Origin: Chitinophaga pinensis
GTDB taxonomy: Bacteria > Bacteroidota > Bacteroidia > UBA4408
Direction: 5' to 3'
DNA: 64,000 bases
Assembly (NCBI GenBank): GCA_945872355.1
Contig: CAMBZU010000003.1
Location: 1-64,000 of the forward strand
Made by a program: the position numbers and the translations under genes. Position 1 is the first letter of the stretch. Every line of letters begins with the position of its first letter. Under the pieces are notes generated by a model that was not told the origin of the DNA, searched no databases, and saw only the letters and a program-made list of their open reading frames with translations. Below, in pieces: positions 8,889 through 19,800 of this stretch.

Positions 8889-10652
8889 ATGCAAAGTTTA
8901 CAAAACATTTTAAAAAGATTTAGAAAGCAATTTGTTATTGCAATTCTTGCTATAAGCTCAATTGGCTTTTTCGCTTTTGAAGAAAGTAATCTTTTTGAAA
9001 TTTCTAAAAATATAGACATTTTTGTTACGCTTTTTAGAGAATTGAACGCTAATTATGTTGATGAGGTAAAAGCAGGTAAGATTATTCATAAGGGTATTGA
9101 AGCGATGCTAGAGTCATTAGACCCCTACACAGAATTTATTGCAGAAACAGATGTTGAAGATTATAAATTAACACATGTAAGCAACGAATATGCTGGCATT
9201 GGAGCTTTAATTCAACAGCAAGATGGAAAAGTCATCATTGCTGAACCTTATTTTGGTTATCCAGCACAAAAGGCCGATTTAAGAGCAGGTGATATTGTTT
9301 TAAAAATTGATGATAAGGACATATATTCAAAAAAAGTTGATGATGTAACTTCATTGCTCAAAGGAGCAAACAATACAACGGTTAAAATTGTAATTCAACG
9401 AAAAGGTGAAGTAGCTCCAATTACTAAAACTATTATTCGGCAAGAAATTAAAATTAAAAATGTTTCTTATTACGGAACTATTAGTGATGGCGTTGGATAT
9501 ATTCGACTTGATAAGTTCCTAGATAATTGTTCTGCAGAAGTTAAACAAGCTTTAATATCATTAAAGGAGAAACAAAAAATTAAGGCGCTTGTGATAGATT
9601 TGCGTGGCAATGGAGGTGGTATATTGCAAGAGGCAGTAAAAATTGTAAATTTATTTGTCCCTAAAGGCACCCTAATTGTTTCTCAAAAAGGTAAAACCAA
9701 GTCAAATAATGCTGAGTATTTTGCAACATCAAGCCCCGTTGATGCTGAAATTCCTTTGGCTATTTTAGTAGATAATAATTCAGCTTCAGCCTCAGAAATT
9801 GTTGCAGGCGCTATTCAAGATGTTGATAGAGGAATTATTATTGGAGAAAGAACCTTTGGGAAAGGCCTAGTTCAACAAACATTGAGCTTGTCATACAATT
9901 CGTTAATGAAAGTTACCATTGCAAAATATTATACACCGAGCGGCAGGTGTATTCAAAGTTTAGATTACACGCACAGAAAAGATGACGGCAGCGTAGTAAA
10001 GGTAGCAGATTCATTAATAACAGAATTTAAAACAAAAAACAAAAGAAGCATTTATGATGGAAGTGGCATTTATCCTGATATTAAAACCATATCTCCAGTA
10101 TTTCACCTAGTGTCTTTTTCACTCATGCAAAAATACCTCATCTTTAATTTTGCTTCTGAATTCAAGTATAAAAACAATGAAATTGCACCTGCCAAAAATT
10201 TTTCACTTACTGATGCGCAGTATAACGATTTTATTAGTTTTGTTGAGCAGTCAAAATTTGATTATACTACCAAAAGTGAAGAGCAGTTGGCCGAGTTAGA
10301 AAAGGTATCTAAAAAAGAAAAATACTATGCCAATGTGAGTGCCGATTATGAAAAATTAAAAGCAAAAATTGTAGCCAAGAAAAAAACAGATATGCTCACC
10401 TTTAAAGCTGAAATTAAACAGTTAATCGAATCAGAAATTGCCTGTCGTTACTACTATCAGGATGGCAGGGTAGAAGTTTCGTTCAAGTACGATGATGATA
10501 TCAAAGAAGCCTTAAATGTATTGCAATCGCCTACGGAATATTTGGCTATTGTAAACGGAGAAGGAAAATACAAAGTAATAGGAAAACCCGAAAAAGAAAT
10601 TACCTCACCAGTAGCTCAAAAAGAGGGCGAAGAGGAAGGTGGTGATGAATAA
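8889..10652 (+). CDS. S41 family C-terminal processing peptidase (CTP/Tsp-like)
   Basis: A 587-residue periplasmic serine protease. An N-terminal hydrophobic anchor (VIAILAISSIGFFAF, residues about 18-32) precedes the YVDEV-to-SLDPYTEF cap region, a PDZ domain (about 90-180, with GYPAQKADLRAGDIVLKI), and the S41 catalytic domain. The nucleophile is in NNSASASEIVAGA and the general-base Lys in GERTFGKGLVQ. The C-terminal 150 residues are a long Lys/Glu-rich helical extension ending in acidic residues, as in many Bacteroidota homologues. Substrates are unknown. Confidence 0.93.
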   Translation: MQSLQNILKRFRKQFVIAILAISSIGFFAFEESNLFEISKNIDIFVTLFRELNANYVDEVKAGKIIHKGIEAMLESLDPYTEFIAETDVEDYKLTHVSNEYAGIGALIQQQDGKVIIAEPYFGYPAQKADLRAGDIVLKIDDKDIYSKKVDDVTSLLKGANNTTVKIVIQRKGEVAPITKTIIRQEIKIKNVSYYGTISDGVGYIRLDKFLDNCSAEVKQALISLKEKQKIKALVIDLRGNGGGILQEAVKIVNLFVPKGTLIVSQKGKTKSNNAEYFATSSPVDAEIPLAILVDNNSASASEIVAGAIQDVDRGIIIGERTFGKGLVQQTLSLSYNSLMKVTIAKYYTPSGRCIQSLDYTHRKDDGSVVKVADSLITEFKTKNKRSIYDGSGIYPDIKTISPVFHLVSFSLMQKYLIFNFASEFKYKNNEIAPAKNFSLTDAQYNDFISFVEQSKFDYTTKSEEQLAELEKVSKKEKYYANVSADYEKLKAKIVAKKKTDMLTFKAEIKQLIESEIACRYYYQDGRVEVSFKYDDDIKEALNVLQSPTEYLAIVNGEGKYKVIGKPEKEITSPVAQKEGEEEGGDE

Positions 10653-10680
10653 GTTTAAGTTTATTTTGCTATTTTCAAAA

Positions 10681-10747
10681 CCCTTGCTAGTGGGACACGA
10701 GCAAGGGTGCCATATATACCCTTTGTTGGTCACGCTATAACAAAGGG
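10681..10747. other. Two tandem perfect hairpins between the S41 protease gene and lepA
   Basis: Stem 1 pairs CCCTTGCT (10681-10688) with AGCAAGGG (10700-10707). Stem 2 pairs CCCTTTGTT (10719-10727) with AACAAAGGG (10739-10747). Loops are 11 bases each. Neither is followed by a T-run, so a classical intrinsic terminator is not clear; they may stabilise the 3' end of the protease mRNA. Confidence 0.6.
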
Positions 10748-10904
10748 ATCAACATCTAATCTTTACTCATTGCTGATGTTATCACCAACAAATTTATACC
10801 TTTCTAGCCCCCTAATTTAGGTATCCAATTTTATCAAATCTGCTAATCATAACAATAGCTGTTGAATTAATTAAATGGGCTGTATTTCTTTCAATTTTTC
10901 TGAT

Positions 10905-10912
10905 TACTTTTG
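10905..10912 (+). promoter_or_regulatory. Predicted -7 promoter element for lepA, nearly leaderless
   Basis: TACTTTTG matches TAnnTTTG perfectly and ends only 7 bases before the lepA ATG, predicting a leader of a few bases at most. It also lies inside the longer ORF-track frame, which argues against that upstream start. Confidence 0.55.
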
Positions 10913-10919
10913 CAACCCT

Positions 10920-12707
10920 ATGGAAAATATCAGAAATTTTTGCATTATAGCACACATCGATCATGGCAAAAGCACCTTGGCCGACCGTTTGCTGGAGTAC
11001 ACCAAAACAGTTTCAAAAAGAGATTTACAGGCGCAAGTGCTTGATGATATGGATTTGGAGCGTGAGCGCGGTATAACTATCAAAAGCAAAGCCATTCAGA
11101 TGGATTATGAATTGAATGGACAGAAATATATTTTAAATTTAATTGATACCCCAGGGCATGTCGATTTTTCATATGAAGTTTCGCGATCTATTGCAGCTTG
11201 CGAAGGCGCTTTGTTAATTGTAGATGCTGCCCAAGGAATTCAAGCTCAAACGATATCCAATCTATACTTGGCATTAGAAAATGATTTGACCATTATTCCG
11301 GTGCTCAATAAAATTGATTTGCCCAGTGCTAATCCCGAAGAGGTAAAAGATCAAATTGTAGAATTGCTTGGTTGCGATAGAGACATCATTTTATCTGCCA
11401 GCGGAAAAACAGGCATGGGCGTTTATGATATTTTAGAGGCCATAGTAAACAGGGTTCCAGCACCTAAAGGCAAATTAAATGCACCACTTCAAGCATTAAT
11501 TTTTGATTCTGTTTTCAATTCTTTCAGAGGAATTATTGCTTATTTTAAAGTAATCAATGGAGAAATTAAAAAGGGCGATCGCGTTAAATTTTTTGCTACA
11601 AAAAAGGAGTATAATGCTGAGGAAATTGGTGTTTTAAGACTTAAACAAGAGCCAAGAAGCTCAGTTAAAGTTGGCGATGTTGGTTATATTATTTCGGGAA
11701 TTAAGGAAGCCCGCGAAGTAAAAGTGGGTGATACCATTACCTTGGTAGCCGCGCCATGTGAAGCAGTTATTCAGGGTTTTGAAGATGTAAAGCCTATGGT
11801 TTTTGCTGGCATTTATCCTGTTGATACTGATGATTATCAAGAGTTGCGTTACAGTATGGAAAAATTGCAATTGAATGATGCTTCTCTTACTTGGGAGCCA
11901 GAATCATCTGCAGCGCTTGGCTTTGGTTTTAGATGTGGTTTTTTAGGAATGCTCCACATGGAAATTATTCAAGAGCGTTTAGAGCGTGAGTTCAACATGA
12001 CAGTTATTACTACTGTGCCAAACGTTTCGTATTTTGCGTATACCACAAAAGGAGATAAAATTATTGTAAATAACCCAAGCGATTTACCTGAAGCCAGCAG
12101 AATCGATTATGTTGAAGAGCCTTTTATTAAAGCACAAATAATTACCAAATCAGAATTTACAGGTGGGATCATGAGCCTCTGTATAAATAAAAGAGGGATA
12201 CTTAAAAATCAAGTGTATTTAACACAAGATAGGGTTGAACTTAATTTTGAATTGCCCCTAGGAGAGGTTGTTTTTGATTTTTATGATAAATTGAAAACTA
12301 TATCTAAAGGCTATGCTTCGTTTGATTATTCGCCCTTAGAATACCGCGAGTCGCAGTTAGTTAAATTAGATATTTTATTAAATAGTGAACCTATAGATGC
12401 CTTATCGGCTTTAATCCACAGAGATAATGCCCATGATTTTGGCAAGAAAATTTGCGAAAAACTAAAAGAGCTAATTCCTCGTCAACAATTTGAAATACCA
12501 ATACAAGCAGCTATTGGGGCTAAAATTGTGGCCCGAGAAACCATTCGTGCCCTAAGAAAAGATGTAACAGCAAAGTGTTACGGAGGTGATATTTCTCGTA
12601 AACGTAAATTATTAGAAAAGCAGAAAGAAGGTAAGAAAAGAATGCGCCAAGTAGGTAGTGTAGAAATTCCGCAACAGGCTTTTATGGCTGTGCTTAAGTT
12701 GGATTAA
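10920..12707 (+). CDS. lepA: Elongation factor 4 (back-translocating GTPase LepA)
   Basis: Ribosome-associated GTPase. The start [19 protein letters not shown] at 10920 matches the family; the track's 15 extra residues overlap the promoter. G1 is AHIDHGKST, the switch region is [10 protein letters not shown]3 is DTPGH, and G4 is NKIDLP. The family C-terminal domain is present ([15 protein letters not shown]-like end, here [16 protein letters not shown]). Its stop overlaps that of convergent murF by 4 bases (shared TTAA). Confidence 0.97.
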   Translation: MENIRNFCIIAHIDHGKSTLADRLLEYTKTVSKRDLQAQVLDDMDLERERGITIKSKAIQMDYELNGQKYILNLIDTPGHVDFSYEVSRSIAACEGALLIVDAAQGIQAQTISNLYLALENDLTIIPVLNKIDLPSANPEEVKDQIVELLGCDRDIILSASGKTGMGVYDILEAIVNRVPAPKGKLNAPLQALIFDSVFNSFRGIIAYFKVINGEIKKGDRVKFFATKKEYNAEEIGVLRLKQEPRSSVKVGDVGYIISGIKEAREVKVGDTITLVAAPCEAVIQGFEDVKPMVFAGIYPVDTDDYQELRYSMEKLQLNDASLTWEPESSAALGFGFRCGFLGMLHMEIIQERLEREFNMTVITTVPNVSYFAYTTKGDKIIVNNPSDLPEASRIDYVEEPFIKAQIITKSEFTGGIMSLCINKRGILKNQVYLTQDRVELNFELPLGEVVFDFYDKLKTISKGYASFDYSPLEYRESQLVKLDILLNSEPIDALSALIHRDNAHDFGKKICEKLKELIPRQQFEIPIQAAIGAKIVARETIRALRKDVTAKCYGGDISRKRKLLEKQKEGKKRMRQVGSVEIPQQAFMAVLKLD

Positions 12708-14008
12708 GAAAAGAGCGCTAATAGTTGCTCCATTTTCATCCCTCTTGAACCTTTAATGAGGATATGACTATTGCTGATGGCATTTTCTTTCAGATAAGAT
12801 AAGCAATCAGCAACTTGTATAAAGCTTTTGCTCTTAACTGTTTGTACAAATGCACTAAATTTAGGACCAACAAAAATACATTCCTGATAATTTCCTTTTA
12901 GGGCTTCTTTAACAATGGCTTCATGCTCTTGAGCACTGCTATCGCCTAATTCAAACATATCACCCAAAATTACCATCTTGTTTTGTGCCTGCATTTTTGA
13001 AAAATTATCCAAGGCTGCTTTCATGCTGCTTGGATTGGCATTGTATGCATCTAAAATAATAGTATTGCTGCCTTTTTTAATGATTTGCGAACGACTATTG
13101 TCTGGTGCATAACCCGCAATAGCTTCTGCAATAAGCGCATCATCAACATGCAAGTATTTGGCTACACAGATAGCTCCTAAAATATTTTCGGCATTGTATA
13201 GGCCAATTAAGTTAGAGTCTACCTTTGTTTTTGCACTATTTTGATAGGTGTAATTTAAACTCAAAAAAGGTTCATCATGAATAATTTGTCCTTGACAGTC
13301 TGCGTTTGCTTTAAATCCATATGTAAGCGTTTTTGTGTGCTTGGCCTTTTCTTGAAGTATTTCATTATCGGCGTTAAACACAATTAAACCTTCATGCGCT
13401 TGTAAAAATTGATACAGTTCAGTTTTTCCTTTAATGACACCTTCAATGCCCCCAAATCCTTCTAAATGGGCTTTTCCAATATTTGTAATAAGGCCTATTG
13501 TTGGCTCAGCAATACCACTCAACAATTCAATTTCTCCTTGATGATTAGCACCCATTTCAATTATAGCGACTTCATGTGTGCTATTTAATCTGAGCAAAGT
13601 TAAGGGTACACCAATATGATTATTTAAGTTGCCAATGGTAGCAAGCGTTTGATATTTTTTTGAAAGCACCACATTAAACAATTCTTTGGTGGTTGTTTTT
13701 CCATTAGAGCCTGTAATGGCAATCACTGGTATATCGAATTGTTTTCTGTGATAATTAGCTAAATTCTGCAGTGCCACTAATGTATCATTTACATAAAATA
13801 TGTTTGTGTTATTAGCAAAATTGGCATCACTGCTTATGGCATATTTAGCGCCAGCTTGAATAGCTTGCTCAACAAAAAGATTGCCATCAAAATTTTCGCC
13901 TTTTAATGCAATAAATAAACTCTGTGCATCTATTTTACGTGTATCTGTGCATATTCCGCTAGTCTGTAAAAAATAGTCATGCAGTGCTTCAATTTCTAGT
14001 TCTTGCAT
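12704..14008 (-). CDS. murF: UDP-N-acetylmuramoyl-tripeptide--D-alanyl-D-alanine ligase
   Basis: Last cytoplasmic step of the peptidoglycan pentapeptide, adding D-Ala-D-Ala. The P-loop [12 protein letters not shown] and the [13 protein letters not shown] stretch are typical; the C-terminal ligase domain includes [11 protein letters not shown] and LGDMFELG. I start it at ATG 14008 ([13 protein letters not shown]), 8 codons inside the track ORF, which suits the family N-terminus. It sits downstream of gldJ on the same strand, separated by a terminator; the gldJ-murF proximity is a recurring Bacteroidota arrangement as I recall. Confidence 0.96.
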   Translation of the reverse strand: MQELEIEALHDYFLQTSGICTDTRKIDAQSLFIALKGENFDGNLFVEQAIQAGAKYAISSDANFANNTNIFYVNDTLVALQNLANYHRKQFDIPVIAITGSNGKTTTKELFNVVLSKKYQTLATIGNLNNHIGVPLTLLRLNSTHEVAIIEMGANHQGEIELLSGIAEPTIGLITNIGKAHLEGFGGIEGVIKGKTELYQFLQAHEGLIVFNADNEILQEKAKHTKTLTYGFKANADCQGQIIHDEPFLSLNYTYQNSAKTKVDSNLIGLYNAENILGAICVAKYLHVDDALIAEAIAGYAPDNSRSQIIKKGSNTIILDAYNANPSSMKAALDNFSKMQAQNKMVILGDMFELGDSSAQEHEAIVKEALKGNYQECIFVGPKFSAFVQTVKSKSFIQVADCLSYLKENAISNSHILIKGSRGMKMEQLLALFS

Positions 14009-14040
14009 TATTTGGTTGTATTTAAAATACAATGATATAA

Positions 14041-14072
14041 AAAAACCTGCATCATTGCTGATGCAGGTTTTT
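14041..14072 (-). terminator. Intrinsic terminator downstream of gldJ
   Basis: A 14-bp perfect stem (AAAAACCTGCATCA with TGATGCAGGTTTTT) around a TTGC loop. It has a T-run on both strands, so it is potentially bidirectional; on the minus strand it ends the gldJ transcript before murF. Confidence 0.85.
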
Positions 14073-14092
14073 TTATTTAAAAATATAAATTA

Positions 14093-15682
14093 TTATTCGC
14101 TAGTATTAAAGCCAACCGGACTTCCCACACGTGTCATTGCACAACGGAAACCCAACCAAGATGTTGATTGTCTTTCATCCAAGAATCTTCTTGTGCCTGG
14201 ATTCATCCAATACGCTCTATCGTGCCAGTTACCACCTTTAAATACATGGGCTTTATCATTAATCATTGAAGTAATGTCTGGTCCCGCTTCAACTATTTTC
14301 TTGTTGAAATACATACCATTACTTTCAGCAGCTGCAGTTTCTCCTTCAGCAGGTGCAGCAGTTTCTCCGCCTTCACCACCTTCACCACCTTCTGCAGCAG
14401 CGGCAGTAGCAAGTAAATTTTTCCAGTTTTCTTCATCAACTTGAGAAGAGAAATCACCATCCAAGAAATTAATATTATCTGAACGTTTGTAGTTTCTTCT
14501 TTCAGCCAAATTATCTTTTACATTGTCAACGTTTCTATAAATAATATGTCCTAAACTATCTTTATCAGCAACTGCTCCTTCTTCATTTAGTTTTTTAGTT
14601 TGGAAAATATTCCCTCTATATGCTCTGAAGTCTGATTTGTCGTCATGACTTACAGCACGATATACATCCATTACCCACTCACTCACATTACCTGCCATGT
14701 TGTATAATCCATAATCGTTTGGCCAGTATGATAGCACAGGAGATGTAATATCTGCATTGTCATTCAAGTTGCCAGCAGTACCCATGTTATCACCTCTACC
14801 TCTTTTAAAGTTAGCCATCATTTTACCTATATCTCTTTCCGAATCATTTCTCACATAGTGACCATTCCATGGATATAGTTTACGTTTAACTACGTCTTCT
14901 TCTGTGGTATTTCCTATTAATGAGTAAGCTGCAAATTCCCACTCAGCTTCTGTTGGAAGTCTATATCGTGGCAATAAAATACCATCTTCCATTCTTACCT
15001 TTCTTTCACCACTGCCTTTACTATTTAAGTCTTCTTTGTTTTTCTTTACTGTACCTTCATATTGGCCAACTAGATATGCATCTGTATTAAAATTATTTTC
15101 ATTCACCCAATTATTCGGATCAAATTCTAAAACACCTTCTCTAATAAGAATGAACTCATTTACACGGTCGGTTCTCCATGCACAAAAGTCAGTTGCCTGA
15201 AGCCAATTTACACCTACCACAGGATATTCATGATAAGCTGGGTGACGCAAATAATATTCTACATATGGCTCATTAAAAGCTAAACGGTCGCGCCAAACTA
15301 ATGTATCTGGCAATGCTTTTTTCAGTACCTCAGTGTAATCTGTGCCATAAACATTTCTTGTCCAAAATAAATATTCTAACCAATCAATGTTTCTAACTTC
15401 TGTTTCGTCCATGTAAAATGATGAAACAGTGACCCTTCTGGGTTGATTGTTCCAATCATACATCACATCTTGTTCAATGCGTCCCATAGAAAATGTACCG
15501 CCTTCAATGAGTACTAAACCTGGACCAGTTTCTTGTTCCTGATAAACTACTTTTTCAAATCCTCCGTTATCGGGATTGTTATATTCCCAACCTGTTGAGT
15601 TAGAAGTAGGCTGGGTACAAGAGGCTGCTAAAAGCATACTACCTGCAGAAACAGCTAATATTAATTTCTTACTTTTTTTCAT
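14093..15682 (-). CDS. gldJ: Gliding motility / T9SS lipoprotein GldJ
   Basis: GldJ is an outer-membrane lipoprotein needed for T9SS and gliding, with a formylglycine-generating-enzyme-like (SUMF1) fold. The start at 15682 (MKKSKKLILAVS) gives a lipoprotein signal with lipobox LLAASC. Family hallmarks are GPGLVLIEGGTFSMG, YMDETEV, RLPTEAEWEFAA, NMAGNVSEWV, and GGNWHDRAYW near the C-terminus. The length of 529 residues fits GldJ better than GldK. A low-complexity Ala/Gly/Glu insert (about residues 422-455) lies just before the last block and looks lineage-specific. The gene is next to porP/sprF and divergent porU-porV. Confidence 0.93.
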   Translation of the reverse strand: MKKSKKLILAVSAGSMLLAASCTQPTSNSTGWEYNNPDNGGFEKVVYQEQETGPGLVLIEGGTFSMGRIEQDVMYDWNNQPRRVTVSSFYMDETEVRNIDWLEYLFWTRNVYGTDYTEVLKKALPDTLVWRDRLAFNEPYVEYYLRHPAYHEYPVVGVNWLQATDFCAWRTDRVNEFILIREGVLEFDPNNWVNENNFNTDAYLVGQYEGTVKKNKEDLNSKGSGERKVRMEDGILLPRYRLPTEAEWEFAAYSLIGNTTEEDVVKRKLYPWNGHYVRNDSERDIGKMMANFKRGRGDNMGTAGNLNDNADITSPVLSYWPNDYGLYNMAGNVSEWVMDVYRAVSHDDKSDFRAYRGNIFQTKKLNEEGAVADKDSLGHIIYRNVDNVKDNLAERRNYKRSDNINFLDGDFSSQVDEENWKNLLATAAAAEGGEGGEGGETAAPAEGETAAAESNGMYFNKKIVEAGPDITSMINDKAHVFKGGNWHDRAYWMNPGTRRFLDERQSTSWLGFRCAMTRVGSPVGFNTSE

Positions 15683-15726
15683 TGTATGAGTGAATGGTGA
15701 GCGTAAATTAATTTCCATCAAAATAG

Positions 15727-16692
15727 TTAGAATGTTGGACAATTTATTGTATTAAATTTCTTTCTTTTAACCTTACATTTAAAGGTAAAAATCATTGATA
15801 ATTCATGTGATCCCGCAGATGCGTTACTTAATTTAGATACAGTAACATCATAAGTGTAACCAATCTTAAATTTTTCCATTTTAAAACCAATTAAAGCAAT
15901 AATTGCGTCTTGATTTCTATACCATAATCCACCAACTAATGGCCCCTTAGATACGTACAAACCTAAATTAAGTTGCTGGAAATTGGCTTGTTGTTGGTAA
16001 ATGATGTTTGGTGATATGGTCCAATCGTTAAATTGACTAAGTGGAATAACAGCTCCAGCATGGGCAGTTATTTTTCTAGGTAATCTACTTTTTGCAGCGT
16101 TAGTAAATCCTTCATATGGTTGTGTTAAATGGTGAACTGCAACACCACCAAAAAATTTATCGCTAAAAGCTAAAGCACCTGCAGAAAAATCAGCAACGCC
16201 TCTACTGCTTAAAATAGGCGTTTCTGCAGTTTTCCATATAAAACCGTTCCTGTCACTTATTTGATCTCCAAAAGTTAAACTATTCCAATCTACTTTCTTT
16301 TGATAATAAGCTGCTTGAAGGCCAACTCGAATACTAAAAAATCTATTTACGGGCAATTGGTAAGAATAAATCCCACTGGCTCCAGTTGTTGTTAGCGCTC
16401 CTGATCCTGCACGGTCATTCATTACTAAAACACCTAAACCACCATTCATATTATCAACATGTTGGTCGTAAGATGCACTGTAGGTAACAAAATTACCTGG
16501 AATCCCTGGCCATTGATTTCTATAGTTCATTACCACACGAGGGCAACGAGCTGTGCCCGCAAAAGCAGGATTTAAGTATAACGGATTTGCGTAAAACTGG
16601 CTAAATTGCGGGTCTTGAGCCATAACATCAGACGATAGAATGACGCATGTTAAGCTAGTAAACAACAATTTAAACAACAAAGTTTTGTTCAT
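15727..16692 (-). CDS. PorP/SprF family type IX secretion membrane protein
   Basis: A 321-residue protein whose likely start is ATG 16692 (MNKTLLFKLLF), with a signal peptide ending near VMAQ. It then carries the family N-terminal signature DPQFSQFYANPLYLNPAFAG and predicted outer-membrane beta-strands. PorP/SprF-like proteins help anchor or export particular T9SS cargoes, and genomes carry many paralogues, so I do not assign it as the core porP. It is 44 bases upstream of gldJ on the same strand and divergent from porU. Confidence 0.92.
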   Translation of the reverse strand: MNKTLLFKLLFTSLTCVILSSDVMAQDPQFSQFYANPLYLNPAFAGTARCPRVVMNYRNQWPGIPGNFVTYSASYDQHVDNMNGGLGVLVMNDRAGSGALTTTGASGIYSYQLPVNRFFSIRVGLQAAYYQKKVDWNSLTFGDQISDRNGFIWKTAETPILSSRGVADFSAGALAFSDKFFGGVAVHHLTQPYEGFTNAAKSRLPRKITAHAGAVIPLSQFNDWTISPNIIYQQQANFQQLNLGLYVSKGPLVGGLWYRNQDAIIALIGFKMEKFKIGYTYDVTVSKLSNASAGSHELSMIFTFKCKVKRKKFNTINCPTF

Positions 16693-16891
16693 TGATAAAT
16701 GATTAAAGCTACAATTATACATAATTTTTGAATGTAAAGTTACAATTGACTTGATTTTTTTTAGTTCTGAATGCATTTTAACAAATTTCTTTACAGTTAT
16801 TTCGACAATAATTTTCTTTTATTTTCGTTTTTTCGTCAATTATTTCCAACATTTGCTCTGCAGTGAGCGTTATATTACAAATAAATAGCAT

Positions 16892-19800
16892 ATGTATTTC
16901 AACAAAAGAATTTTTCGATTCGTTTTTCTCTTAGTTACGTTAATCGTATTTAAAACGTTTGCGCAATCCAAAAAAGAAAGTGTTGGAACCAATGATAATA
17001 AGCTTAACAATGGTACAACATCAAGTAATGTTAAGAAATTTGCACAAGCAAACAAAATATTTTGGACAGAGCCAAGGTCTATTAATGAAGAAGGAACAGT
17101 TGTTAGTTTTTTGAATTTTGAAGGAGCTATTCTTTCTGTTCCAAATGCACTTCCTTATTTTTCGGGCAGGGCTAAAGCACCTTCAGGATATAAAAATGGT
17201 AAAGTAAGTTTAACTAATTTAGTTTTTGAAGAGCTAAATGCAACTGAAGAAATAATTGCAGCCAAATACGACAAGTTGCCAAGTTTAATTGTTGTAAAAA
17301 CTGAACAAGTATTTCAAAAAAAAATGCCTTCGCTTATTTATGATTTTATACCACTTCGAAAAAACGATGCCACAGGCAAAATTGAAAAATTAGTAGCATT
17401 TGATATTATAGTTAGCCCAATTGAAGCTTTAAAGTCTTCAAGTCGCGCTCATACCTATGCTTCAGAGTCTGTTTTAAAAACAGGCACATGGTTTAAAGTT
17501 GGAGTAACAAAGGATGGTATTTACAAGTTAGATTTTAATTATTTTAAAAATTTAGGTGCAAAGCCCAACGAAATAGACCCTAGAAATATTAAAATATATG
17601 GCACTGGAGGGCAACAATTACCTTTTTTAAATAGTGTTTCACGTTTTGATGATCTTACAGAATGTGCAATTTATTATGAAGGTGAGACTGATGGGACGTT
17701 TGATGATGGAGACTTTGCACTGTTTTATGGGAAAGCGCCTCAGCGTTGGTCAAGCGATACTAGTTGTTTGGGCATGACTCATAAATTAAACGACTATACC
17801 GATACAAGTTATTACTTTATCAATATAGATGGGAATTTAGGAAAACGGATTAATCAGCAAGCATCATTAACACAAAATGCAACAGTAACAGTAACTTCAT
17901 TTGATGACTTTGCTTTTTATGAGAACGAAGCGGTAAATGTTGTAAAAAGCGGAAGACAGTGGTTTGGAGAAAGCTTTGATGTTGTAACAACCTATAATTT
18001 CCCCTTTAATTTTCCCAATATTGATTTTTCGGCTCCTGCCTATATAAAAGCTCAAGTAGCAGCAAGATCAAACCCCGCCTCAACTTTTAACGTAAAATGT
18101 GGGTCATTGAACATGGTAATAAACCCTGCTCCAATTGCATTGCAGCCGTATTACGCTGACCCAGTTTCCATCGCCAGTGGTTGCGAACAGTTTTTGCCTA
18201 GCTCATCTCAATTTAATGTCGAAATTAGATTTACTAAATCACCCTCATTTAATAGCGGATATGGTTTATTAGATTATCTTGAAATAAGATTGCGCAGACA
18301 ACTAAAAATGGCTGGCAATGAGGTTGCATTTAGAGATTTTAACTCCTCAGGTATTGGACAAGTAGCAGATTTTAATATTGCAGATGCATCTACAAATACA
18401 ATACTTTGGGATATTTCAGATTTTCAAAATATAAAGCAAGTACAGGGTGTATTAAACGGCAATCTTTTTACTTACAGAGCGAATGCCGATACTGTTCATG
18501 AATATATTGCATTTAACTCAGGAAGTAATGCTATAAAAGAACCATTTAATTTTGGAATAGTTGAAAATCAAAATTTACATGGCTTGGGCTTTTATGATAT
18601 GATAATTGTTTCACACCCTTTATTTTTAGATCAGTCGCAGCGTCTTGCCGATTTGCATTTTGCAACGGATGGTTTAAAGTCATTAGTGGTAACACCACAA
18701 AAAATATACAACGAATTTTCTGGCGGAAACCAAGATGTTACAGCGATTAAACAGTTTGCTAAAATGTTTTATGATAGGGCTGTTACAGCGCAGGAATTAC
18801 CAAAGTATTTATTGTTAATGGGAGATGCTTCCTACAAAAATAGAGGTAGAAGCACAGTTGGAAATACAAACTTTGTGGGGTGCTTCGAATCTGCAAATGG
18901 CATTTCATATACTAATTCTTATGTTACCGATGATTATTTTGGATTGCTTGATGAAACCGAAGGAGAAGGGTTAACCGAACAAATGGATATTGCCGTTGGA
19001 AGAATTCCTGTTAAAACAAAGGATGAGGCAAAAGCAGTAGTAGATAAAATATACACATACATGGAACCTCAATCGATTGAAGTTGCAAATCCTTCCTTTT
19101 GTGGCACGGCTGGATCATTTTCAAGCGGCGATTGGCGAAATGTGATTTGTTTTGTTGCCGATGATGAAGATAATAACTTGCACTTTTTGCAATCGGAACG
19201 TTTAGCGGTTTATGTCGATACTACTTATCATGACTATAATATCGACAAAATTTATAATGATGCTTTTAAACAACAATCTGCAGCTGGCGGCGCAAGGTAT
19301 CCTGATGTTAATATTGCAATTAATCAAAGAGTTGATAGAGGTGCTTTAATTTTGAATTATACAGGACATGGCGGTGAAACAGGCTGGGCTCAAGAAAGAA
19401 TTTTAGAAGTAAAAGATATTGAATCTTGGAACAATGCCAATAGACTGCCGCTTTTTGTGACTGCTACCTGTGAGTTTAGTAGATTCGATGATCCCGGGAG
19501 AACCTCAGCGGGGGAGGAGGTAATTCTTAGGCCGAATGGTGGTGGTATTGGTTTGTTAACTACCACACGCTTGGCTTATGCTAATTTTAATGAAACATTA
19601 AATAGAAATTTTTATCAAAGTGTTTTTGTGCGGGATAGTATTACTCAATTGTTTCCTAGAGTTGGCGATGTTTGTACCACAACAAAAAATAAAACAGCTG
19701 CAGTTAGCTCTGGTACGAGTAATCATAGAAATTTTTCACTTTTATGTGACCCTGCTATTAGGCTAAATTTTCCTGATTATAAAGTGTATACACAATCAAT

